Translations under genes and position numbers: made by a program | Source: Spirogloea muscicola | Taxonomy: Eukaryota > Streptophyta > Zygnematophyceae > Spirogloeales > Spirogloeaceae | Reading direction: 5' to 3' | NCBI GenBank assembly: GCA_009602725.1 | Contig: WELB01000052.1 | Coordinates: 542,128 to 606,127, forward strand | DNA length: 64,000 bases | Notes under the pieces: model-generated | Seen by the model: the letters and a program-made list of their open reading frames with translations, nothing else | Database searches by the model: none | Told to the model about the DNA's origin: nothing | Shown: positions 55,701-64,000 of the stretch, one piece after another | How the letters are laid out: every line of letters starts with the position of its first letter | Position numbering within the stretch: the stretch's first letter is position 1

Positions 55701-56252
55701 TATGCAAATCGCAGCAGTACAGCAGAAGTTTCTTGCACTTGAAGCCTACAGATATGATATCTTGCACTTGAATTGAGTATATGCGTGGCTAAGAGTCGTG
55801 GCTAAAAGGCTGATATGCTGCCCGTGCAGGATAGAGAGGCTAGAACTGTTTGACGAATTCGAGGAGTGGCACATTATGCAGGTAATGACCACTTTGCTTG
55901 AACGATAAGGGGCTTGCTGTACAAAATAGAGCAGATTATGACACTCTGCATGTTGCGACATCTTCAAAGGGGGTCTCTACAAGGTGCTTGCAGATTATTG
56001 ATTACTGTGAATCATGGTGCATTTGCAGGAGCACTACTGCATTGCATACGGCTTCAATGACGCACTTGTGAGTAGACATTCTGGTGACTTCTAGATGAAT
56101 AACAACCCCTTCACTATCTTTCCTTGACATGTTGCTCAATTCCTTATTGCAGAAGTCCAGCAGAGGTAGCATCACTTTTGAGCTGATCAGATTATTGATT
56201 GCTGCAGGGTCTCTTTGAGGACTTCGGTTTCAAGCAAAAACAGGCGACATGA
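52767..56252 (+). CDS. LCMT1: Leucine carboxyl methyltransferase 1 (PP2A methyltransferase)
   Basis: Thirteen exons: 52767-52837, 53144-53232, 53462-53604, 53854-53901, 54092-54173, 54381-54483, 54640-54760, 55043-55090, 55269-55352, 55534-55595, 55830-55881, 56029-56067, 56208-56252; 328 aa, phases close. LCMT1 uses S-adenosylmethionine to methylate the C-terminal Leu of the PP2A catalytic subunit and so steers holoenzyme assembly. Seen: V-Q-G-T-N-D-D-A, K-K-G-Y-F-K-D-D-F, F-V-R-R-P-A-R-R-A-P-V-I-N-R-G-Y-Y-A-R, the SAM loop I-S-L-G-A-G-F-D-T-T, Y-V-E-V-D, D-L-R-D-L, L-A-E-C-V-L-I-Y-L, E-L-F-D-E-F-E-E-W-H, E-H-Y-C-I-A-Y. Length agrees with plant LCMT1. The ATG at 52767 is the first in frame; the N-terminus is shorter than in animals. 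Confidence 0.95.
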
Positions 56253-56789
56253 GGTTGAAATTGAAAGAAGTAGAGTTCCAGGTAGCTACAACTAGCTCAG
56301 AGTCATCACAACTAATACTGGCCTGAACTTTTCATCTTATGCAAGCTCCTCCAAGTGAAGGCTGCAACTGGCAGCCTGAGATATACAAAGCCAATTCGAG
56401 GGGTGGTGGTGGGGTTTCAAAATCGAGATGAAGAATTCAACAGTCATATATACTGAAGTGTATAAAGAATGTATTCGCGGCAAGTTCTATCTACAGACTT
56501 GCAAGGACATGCACTCAGTACATCTAACGGAAGTATTGTGCAAGCTATATGATCACTCTCAGCAATCTGACGAAACGCATGTCCACAAATGAAAGCTAGC
56601 AGCAGATACCACTTGCAGCAACATGCGGCGCCCCAAATCCACTCGCGACTACTCTTGAGAACATGTCAACCCGCACGGGCACAATAACTGGCAAAACCAA
56701 TTCCACTTAACTTGCCCAGCACAAACGTTCTGCCATGGGGTGTTGAGATAACACCACTAGAAGAGGCTTCTCAAAGAATGTCCTCAAAA
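56253..56789. other. Convergent intergenic region
   Basis: About 540 bp between the LCMT1 stop and the H2A.X stop, presumably both 3' UTRs. I looked for a histone 3' stem-loop on the minus strand just after the H2A.X stop and saw none. Confidence 0.4.
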
Positions 56790-57364
56790 TCAAATCTCTT
56801 GAGATTGAGAGCTCTTCTTGCCTGGGACACCCGTTTTCTTCGGCAGGAGCACACTGTGGATGTTGGGCAGCACACCACCGCTTGCGATTGTGACAAGGCC
56901 CAGCAACTTGCTGAGCTCCTCGTCATTCCTGACCGCCAGCTGAATGTGGCGTGGTACGATTCTGGTCTTCTTGTTGTCGCGGGCAGCGTTGCCTGCCAGC
57001 TCGAGCACCTCGGCGGCCAAGTACTCCAGCACGGCTGCCAAGTACACCGGAGCTCCTGCTCCTACACGGGTGGCGTATCTGCAGAACATTCGTAGCATCA
57101 GGAACCCAGTCACCTCATCCGCCTCATCCAAGTAGTAGGCTGCCTGCCGTATGGTACCTCAGACGACAGCTCAAGATGAAAAGCTATACTGACCAGAAGA
57201 GAGCAGGCTTCTGTGAACAGACTTGTGTAGCAAGGGCGTAGGCGAGCAGCCACTTACTTGCCAGCCTTGAGGTACCGAGCGATGCGGCCGACTGGGAACT
57301 GGAGGCCAGCCTTGGCAGAGCGCGACACGGCCTTCTTGCCAGATGTTTTGCCACGGCCCGACAT
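56790..57364 (-). CDS. H2A.X: Histone H2A.X-type
   Basis: Two minus-strand exons, 57258-57364 and 56790-57078, give 131 aa. Core H2A is complete: [20 protein letters not shown], then [13 protein letters not shown], the acidic-patch helix [19 protein letters not shown], and [12 protein letters not shown]. The C-terminus is S-S-Q-S-Q-E-I, so it ends in the SQ(E/D)-hydrophobic motif that defines H2A.X, the variant phosphorylated at DNA breaks. The intron lies at the K-Y border before A-T-R-V-G. Having an intron suggests a polyadenylated, replication-independent gene. Divergent from the nucleotide-sugar transporter. Confidence 0.96.
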
Positions 57365-57527
57365 GGCGGCGACGGCAGCGGCGCTACGGCGGGCAAGGGG
57401 GCGCTGGGAGGCGCGGCGAAGGGCGCAGCGGCGAGAGGCGCGGCGGCAGGCGCGGCCGCGGCGGCGCGGAGGCTTGAGGCGAGGTGGGCGAAGGAACGCA
57501 AGGATGAACAGACGTCGGGGTCTGTCT

Positions 57528-57570
57528 CTATATATGACGTAGAGCCTGCCGCGGGTGCGCCAGCCAATGC
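57528..57570 (-). promoter_or_regulatory. H2A.X promoter: TATA box and CCAAT box
   Basis: A TATATAT run at 57529-57535 lies about 165 bp upstream of the H2A.X start codon, and a CCAAT (plus strand) at 57564-57568 sits some 30 bp further out. Spacing fits a TATA-driven histone promoter on the minus strand, with the CCAAT in inverted orientation. Confidence 0.55.
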
Positions 57571-58476
57571 GCGCCCAGGCCCAGGATCAGCTCAGGAATG
57601 GGCACGATCGATTTAATCGGACGGCGAAGCAGGCGCACCGCCCCGCTGCCCTTTCCCCGCTCCGCCTAGCTGCGTGGGAGAAAGGGGGTAATTATCGTGG
57701 GCGGCGCCGCCGTGTGCGCCGCCGTTTGCTTGGGCAGCTGGCCCGGTCGGCCCGCCCCGGGCGCGGGGCCAGCTCGCCCCGCCGGCTAGCCAACGGCCGC
57801 CCGCCGCTAGAGCCGCCGCCGTTCCCCACTACTGCTTTTTCGGCTGCCGCGCTGTCCGCAACGGCGCGGCGCGCGCCACCTCCATGTGCTGTCAGTGGGC
57901 TAGCACCGCCTAGCCTCCTCCCGCTGGCCTAACCAGCCGACCGCGGCGGAGCAAGCTGGCGCACCTCTCGCTTACACCCCCCGCTTAGCGGCGCCACGCC
58001 GGCTCGTTCGCTTTTGCCCATCAGATGGCCTTGCGGCTCCTCCCGCCTCCTCCTCACCGTCCCGCCGCACTGGGCTTGGTGGCCTTTCCGACGGGCCGAT
58101 GCCATCAATCACCAGCCGCTTTTGGCCACCCCTCCCGGCTGCCTAGACCCGGTACCTGCCCCTCCGCCGCCCCCGCCCCTCCAGCAGGCCTCTCCCCTTG
58201 CCCCTCTGCCAGCCGCGCCCCCCTCCCGCGGCCCCGCCGTGTCGCCGCCGTCTTGGCACGTTACTCGCGTCCGGTGCTCCCGCGACGGCGTCTCCCTCGG
58301 CAGCCCTCATGAGCTGCCCCACGCCCCTCGAGCGTCACCGGGCGCCTCACTGGCACCGGGCATAAGAGTGGCTCTCAGGCGGAGGACACGGCAAGGATGG
58401 CAGACATGCCACCTTGGGAGGCCGCTGAGAGCCGTCTGTGACGAGATCTGGCCGCGCTCTGGGCCGGCTCGCCAGC
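57571..58476. other. GC-rich divergent intergenic region
   Basis: About 900 bp between the H2A.X promoter and the transporter start. C-rich, with long compositional frames on the plus strand but no supported gene. Probably contains the transporter promoter; no motif stands out. Confidence 0.35.
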
Positions 58477-60375
58477 ATGTTTCGCTTCAAAGGTGTGGCG
58501 TCCGCCGGCTTCTATGGTGAGCACTGCTGTCCTCTGCCACCAGATCTGTGTTACAGTTGACTGGCAAGGGATGCCGACTGCTCGCTAGATGCGAACGCAA
58601 GCCGACATTCTGGTGTCCAGTGCGTATAATGAGGCCAAAACCCCCTTGCAGGCGGCATGTCAGTAGCTAGCGTCTTCATCAACAAGGCCATTTTTCACGT
58701 CTACAAATTCAACTATCCGTACACGCTAGTACTCGGCCAGACCATCTTCACGCTCCTCCTCATCTTCGTGATGCGGAAGCTCGGCGTGATCCGGATAGGC
58801 AGGTTCCAATTGCACATTTTCCGACGAGTGAGGCCCTTTACCTCAGGTCTCCTATGGTGTCTTTGTCTAGCTAGATCTCAACAAGGAGGTCCATCTAGTC
58901 GGCTTATGCAAAGGACAAGAATTGCACGCATTGATAGGATGCAGTTTGAAGGGAATAAACGCGTCAGTTTCTTGGATTTGGACGTGCTGTTGTGCTCTGC
59001 TGCTCACTCTCGTCGGACCATCTGCTATCAGGTGTTCTTATTATCCTTTGCGTTCCTCCTCAAGCTCCTACTGGACATGTCAGCTCTGAACAGAGTCAAT
59101 ATCCCAATGTACGGCGTACTGAAGAGCTCCACGACGCCCTTTGTCTTGGCCCTTGACTACATCATGCGAGACAAGAAGGCCTCCACCAGGGTGCAGCTCG
59201 CTGTCTACTTGACAACGTTCGGAGGTCTCCTTGCCGGCTTTGGAGACTTGACTTTCGATCTGGCGGGATACATCCTGGCTTTGTCCTCTGCTATGGCCAC
59301 GGCGGCGTACGTGGTGATTGTGGGGAAGCTGGGGGAAGAGCTGCAAATTGACTCCTTCACTCTCTTGTTGTATAATAACTTCTGGTCTCTTCCATTCTCT
59401 TTCCTTCTTGTCTTTGTCAACGGGGAAAGCAAGGCCCTCAGAAGCTTCACTCACTTCAGGGAGGTGCCTTTCCTGCTATACTTTGCACTATCGTGCACCT
59501 CAGCCTTCATCCTCAACCTAGCCACATACTTGTGCACAATGGTGAACGACTCATTGACGACCAGCATTGTTGGTAAGCTATCTTCTACTAATCATACAGT
59601 CTGATGTGGTATGAGCCATGCTGGTGGACTTCTTCTTGAGCGCCATTGTCGAGTTCGGAGCTGAGGGGCTCATTATCATGCACATGAAAGAGGGACATGA
59701 CTCACTTATAGCACAGCAGCAATGCAGATACATTGCTCTGCTGCTGATGATTTTCGTTCAATGTGCTAACAGGGCGGACCAAGAGTATCTTGCAAGGTTT
59801 TGCAGGCTTGTTTGCATTTGGCGATGTTGTGGTAAGCACTGAGAAAGACCACTACACAGCATATGTTGCTCATCAGCAGGCTGAAAATTGATAGTATCCT
59901 TGATACCAATTTTGCAATTTTGTTCACTTCGGTAAACTAGGAGGGCAGGCAAGCACTTACAATAATATACAAATTGTCGCTGACCTGATCCTGAAGAGAG
60001 ACCAGAAGTGTATGCTCAGGGTTGGGTCGTGGACTCGTGTCAGCAGCCTGGATGGCCGGCTTGCAACATGTCAAAGTACCCTTGTACTGCTAGCCAACCT
60101 TTTGATACTGGAATGGATGGGCTTCATTGCTGCAGATGAACCCTGTGAACCTGGCAGGCTTGGTTGTGAACTCCTGTGGGATTGGCTGGTACGCATATGA
60201 GAAGTACTTGGAAGCAAGGACTAGGATGCTCCAAGCAGGGGCTCACAAAGCAGGGTCTGCAGGAGAACCGCACACCCACGTCTTACACCGGGAAGGGTCA
60301 CAGGTGCACACAGTGGACTCAGTGCTTTACCTTTCTATGTCTTGCAAGCAATCATTGCCTGTTCTCCTAAGCTGA
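58477..60375 (+). CDS. Nucleotide-sugar transporter (SLC35D / GONST type)
   Basis: Five exons: 58477-58516, 58652-58827, 59032-59572, 59773-59831, 60136-60375; 351 aa, phases close. Members of this drug/metabolite-transporter family are antiporters that bring nucleotide sugars into the Golgi or ER lumen in exchange for nucleoside monophosphate. Seen: about ten hydrophobic segments and family landmarks M-S-V-A-S-V-F-I-N-K-A-I-F, L-V-L-G-Q-T-I-F-T-L-L-L, N-I-P-M-Y-G-V-L-K-S-S-T-T-P-F, A-Y-V-V-I-V-G-K-L-G, L-L-Y-N-N-F-W-S-L-P, S-L-T-T-S-I-V-G, T-K-S-I-L-Q-G-F and N-L-A-G-L-V-V-N. The tail after Y-E-K-Y is hydrophilic and variable. The sugar substrate cannot be told from sequence alone. A further intron near the 3' end is possible. 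Confidence 0.9.
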
Positions 60376-61860
60376 CTCCTCCCAAAGTCTCGGTAACTCA
60401 GCCTGTACTTGTGAAGTGAAGGTTGAAGAACACCACGTAGAGCTACATCACATCTTGTGAACAAAGCATGAACTTGGAGATGTCTAAGAGTGGAGGTGTG
60501 CTCAGGAATGTTCTTGCCTGCCAACTACTGCTTGCAATGGTGTCATTGGCCCGTTAGGTTTGTCAGCTGTAAATGTTGTGTCTTGTGCCATGGCACTTTG
60601 CCAGGGCCACATCAAGCTACGACTGACTTCTGTTGTTTGTTGAGCTGCTTGTGACCAGCTGCAATTGGTGTTAACACCGGGCCTCGTTACCCACAAGTCT
60701 AAGGATCTACCCAATGGCACATCTTAGTGCTTGTCCAAGCCAGGATGTCTGCTATGCAAGGGGCGGGATCGCCTCATCCATTGGTGTAGTGCAGCGGCAC
60801 AAGTCATTCCTGAAGTCAAAGAGAACATTCTTCCACTACAAGCTTCGTTCTCCTGCTTGTCTGAGGATGTGTGAATGTTGCAAACAGCGCTGCTAGTTTC
60901 TCACCTCTGTTCTTGCTTCTTATGAAGCCAGGCATGAGCAGATTGCTTGGGAGCAGAGTCTGCATAGGAAGGTGCTCTCAGGAGTACTTCAATGCCCAGA
61001 AATGTTGTAGGAGTACGGATAGGCACACCTCCTCCCTCTATTGACCCTATGAGATACCCATTCTTTTATCCTCTACATCAATCCATGCACTAGCTGCTTC
61101 CAGCGAGAAGATGAGAGCAAATGTCCAAAGAGTACAGTGTCGTTTACATACAAGTGGCTGCTGGGGATAGCCACTCAGCAAGAGAAACAGCTCCTCAACA
61201 TATGGCAATGGCTGTGACAGGCCAGCACCAATGCATGAACAGGTCGGAAGGATAGCAATGTTATAGCATGTACAGCATTGCCGTGCTGATTGAGCTCTGC
61301 AACTGCCTCTGTGGTCCCCCCTCCGCTCTGCACCAATCCACCCCAACCCACCCAGAAGGAGTCACCAGCTATTTTCCGCTTGAATAGGAGCTATAGGGTG
61401 CTCCATAAGCGGCTCCTGGGCTATGGTACCTACAAGACTGATCTATATTCACCTAAACTCATCATGCCACATTGCAGCCTTACGTGAGCAAGTTGCAGCC
61501 TTACTCAACCTCAAGTATCACCATTTTTGAGACAGTACACAATACAAGAGCAGGCGTTGTCATTCTTGAAAGGAAGCAACACCGCAAAGTGAGGATATTG
61601 TACGGGATGGCCAACTCATCAAGACAGTAAGCGGGAGGGAAAGGCTACAAGAAAGTGGTGTACGTTGCTGAACAAGGGGGCCACAGTGCAAACAGGAAGG
61701 ACTTTAACAATTGTGCACTTTCGTAAGTGCCGCTGCTCAATTGGTTCACGAGTAAGCAAGAGTCGGGGGCCAAAAGAGAGAAAGCGCGTCCAAATTGGCT
61801 GGTGGCCAAGAGGCATGCGGAAGTAGATCCAGATACATGCTATGGTCTTGAATGACAACG
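60376..61860. other. Long gene-free intergenic region
   Basis: About 1.5 kb with no supported gene. The only repeat-like motif is a decayed ggcaatggctgtgacaggccagcacc near 61203-61228. The proximal part may be the 3' UTR of the transporter. Confidence 0.4.
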
Positions 61861-61884
61861 CCTATACTTGCCCGGTTGTCTTGG

Positions 61885-62060
61885 ACATTGTTCACTATTT
61901 TGTGGGCTGGCTTTTCTTAGCGCTTCCCCTGGCCCCCTTCTCATACGTTATTCATTCTTTTTTGGGCTGGCTTTTCCAGCCCCTATCCTGAATGGGCAAG
62001 CCCTTTCTTTTCCCAGCCCTCGCCCCTTGTGGTAGAGCTGCTACTTTCTTCTGTTATTAG
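61885..62060 (+). repeat. Retroelement tail upstream of SLY1
   Basis: The tail order seen elsewhere in reverse is complete here: tttgtgggctggcttttc, cgcttcccctggcccccttc, tacgttattcattctttttt, the 7-bp stem-loop at 61964-61982 (GGGCTGG-ctttt-CCAGCCC), and aatgggcaagccctttcttt. It is close to 960-1040 in the same orientation. Confidence 0.65.
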
Positions 62061-62445
62061 ACCCGCCCACCATTCTTCCACGGGCACCGCGCTCCCTCGG
62101 CGGCAGCGGGCCCCCCTCGCCGTCGCCGACGAGGGCCTCAGGCAGCCGCTGCCGCGCCGCTGCCGCCGCCGGCCAGCGCCACCGCTGCCCCTCGCCGCCG
62201 CCGGCGCCGCGGCGTCGTCGCCCGTCCCCCTGGGGTTGCCGGTGCCTCCGTGCTTGCTTGCTCCGAGGCTCCAGAGGTGCGGGCCAGCGAGGCTGCGCTG
62301 CACAGGCTCCTCACGCGGAACCCCCTTGTCACGGGCAGGGCCGAGCATCCTGTCGCGCCAGCAGGTGTCCATGGGGCCGGGCTGGCCTCCGGGGATTGCC
62401 TGAGACGGCTGACGTCTGACCCGGCCGGGCAAGCCGGTCGCGGTC

Positions 62446-64000
62446 ATGGCATTCTCGCTGCGGCAGAAACAGATAGGTGAGCGGCCCTTATGGCAACGCA
62501 GGCGACCATCTTGAGTATCTGCCTCTCTGTTCCACCTCAGCTACGTTTGGTGCTCGGCTCCAAGGTTGTTGTCAATGTCGAGAGCACAACGTCTCCAGAA
62601 GTATCCTTGCCGGGGACTCCCTTACGGACATCGACTGACGTACGCGGAGGTTGTCATTAAGGTCTCCTGAGCTATTCATTGACTGCTTGGCAGATGTGGT
62701 TGTTCGCATGCTGAGCCTCAACCATCCTGTACAAAGCGGGGGCGCTGCTGATGAGGAGGTCTACAAGATCCTGGTGCTGGACCGGTTCTGCCGGGACATC
62801 ATCTCACCTCTCCTTCGAGTGAACGATCTGCGGAAGCATGGCATCACTGTCATTCTGATGATCGACTCTGACCGGCAGAACATTCCAGATGTTCCTGCTA
62901 TCTACTTTGTGCAACCAACTGCTGGCAACATTCAGGTCTGCTCCTCAGGGTAACACTTGGTGAATGTGAAGTTGAACTGCCCCTGTGCATCACAGAGACC
63001 TCACTTCGCTGCTAGCCATACTGACTTGTGGCGGCTGAGTGCTAGTATCAAGTTTCTGAGACTGCAGTCAGTGGGCTTCTGCAGCGAATAGTTCAAGATG
63101 CTACTCGAGGAGTCTACGACGCCTTCCACCTGAACTTTTCCTCATCGCTCTCTCGACCGCTACTTGAAGAACTGGCGGCTGGTGCCCTCAAGGGGGACTG
63201 CTTGCATCGAATTACCAAAGGTAGGCGGCTGCTGTGTACTTACTTACCTCAAGCAAGCGAGGTAGGTTTCTGTGATGCATTTTGCCACTCCAAGAGGGTG
63301 TAGGCCTTCGAGTGCAGCAAAAGTTCCTGACTTACGTCCATCACGCCTGTGTTGCAGTCTTTGATCAGTATCTTGAATTTGTGACTCTGGAAAAGGGGAT
63401 GTTCTCGCTAGCACAGCCACAAGCCTACGTACAGTTGAACGATCCAAAGGCGCTCGACAAAGATGTGGAGGCTACAATAGAAGCCATCGTCAACGGCCTT
63501 TTCTGTGTTCTTGCTACGCTTGGAGTTGTGCCCATCATCCGATGTCCAAAGGTGTCCCTTTCAAACATTAGCTCTACAATGGATGAGTGGCAGCTACAAG
63601 TAGGAACGAGCCTGCAGGGGCGTCTGCTGGATAGAGCAACCATCTTGGTGGAATTCTGATGCCACCAGGTCACTTATTGACAGCCTTTGCATAAATGAAT
63701 TGTAGAGGAAATTGGTCACTGGGTGCCTGTGTGTACTCCCTTACCTTGCAGACAAACCATTGGCTATCCGGGGCTTGCGCAAGATTGGTTAAGGCCAGCT
63801 TCTCTAGAAACTTAGACCGTGACTGTCTGTCCAGGGTGGGCCCGCAGAGATGGTTGCCACCCAATTGGATGCTCGACTCCGAGATCACTTGGTGTCTCGC
63901 AACAATCTCTTCACGGAAGCTGGGCACTTTGGAAGCACTTTCCAGGTAGGTGAAAGAATCAGGTCACATAGAACTTCAACAATAAGGTCTATGTAAGTCG
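62446..64000 (+). CDS. SLY1: SLY1 (SCFD1), Sec1/Munc18 protein, 5' part
   Basis: Exons in the window: 62446-62476, 62694-62935, 63085-63220, 63358-63551, 63835-63945; the gene runs off the right edge. SLY1 binds the syntaxin-5 class SNARE and is needed for ER-to-Golgi transport. Seen: M-A-F-S-L-R-Q-K-Q-I at the start, as in plant SLY1, then E-E-V-Y-K-I-L-V-L-D-R-F-C, L-R-K-H-G-I-T-V, D-V-P-A-I-Y-F-V-Q-P-T, Y-D-A-F-H-L-N-F-S-S-S, D-Q-Y-L-E-F-V-T-L-E, G-L-F-C-V-L-A-T-L-G-V-V-P-I-I-R-C-P, G-G-P-A-E-M-V-A and S-R-N-N-L-F-T-E-A-G. The first exon is only 31 bases; phase and sequence both support it. About a third to 40 percent of the protein is present. Confidence 0.93.

Noticed and set aside
1-64000. 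tRNA, rRNA, CRISPR arrays, bacterial operons or phage genes
   Set aside because: Looked for on both strands by eye; no tRNA B-box in context, no rRNA stretch, no regularly spaced repeats, and all genes are spliced eukaryotic ones.

Overview
The window reads as nuclear DNA of a green-lineage alga (Viridiplantae), most likely a chlorophyte/trebouxiophyte; this is inferred from content, not proven. The genes are intron-rich (up to 15 exons, mostly GT-AG with a visible minority of GC-AG introns). Several are plastid or plant-type: a phytyl-ester-synthase-type plastid acyltransferase, the inactive Clp protease subunit ClpR4, and augmin subunit AUG7. Intergenic DNA is filled with decayed, 5'-truncated copies of one retroelement family. 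One isolated N lies at 20565 and a 281-base gap at 29951-30231, so the sequence is a draft scaffold.

Layout. 1-6.2 kb: no host gene; retroelement debris and one long element fragment (4609-5295). 6.2-11.4 kb (-): PES-type acyltransferase, 15 exons. 12.1-20.3 kb and 20.8-28.8 kb: two diverged copies, in the same order and orientation, of a three-gene block: UTP18 (+), a SAM-domain protein (+) and the gamma-secretase subunit APH1 (-). Both UTP18 copies are open and nearly all their differences are silent. Neither APH1 copy is whole: copy A lacks exon 1 at the 20565 junction, and copy B has a perfect 32-bp inverted repeat across its last intron/exon border. 29.0-30.8 kb: repeats, the gap and a possible DNA-transposon end.

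31.3-31.9 kb (+): mitoribosomal twin-CX9C protein mS37. 32.5-34.8 kb (-): ClpR4. 35.5-36.9 kb (+): TFIIE beta. 37-39 kb: repeats. 39.1-41.5 kb (+): AUG7. 41.8-42.5 kb (-): an unrecognised 82-residue protein. 43.2-43.6 kb: element copy. 44.4-47.1 kb (-): PP2C phosphatase. 48.4-51.2 kb (-): unrecognised type I membrane protein. 51.4-52.5 kb: element debris. 52.8-56.3 kb (+): LCMT1, the PP2A carboxyl methyltransferase. 56.8-57.4 kb (-): histone H2A.X, divergent from a nucleotide-sugar transporter (58.5-60.4 kb, +). 62.4 kb to the window end (+): the 5' part of SLY1.

The genes are unrelated housekeeping functions (ribosome biogenesis, transcription initiation, plastid proteolysis and lipid metabolism, spindle nucleation, phosphatase control, secretory traffic) and do not form a cluster acting together. 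The parts most worth a second look are the duplicated block and its junction, the retroelement family (a PD-(D/E)XK-like C-terminal domain followed by a tail rich in one conserved hairpin), and the recurrent GC-AG introns. Exon borders were placed by hand from splice signals, reading phase and remembered family sequences; no alignment or search was run.
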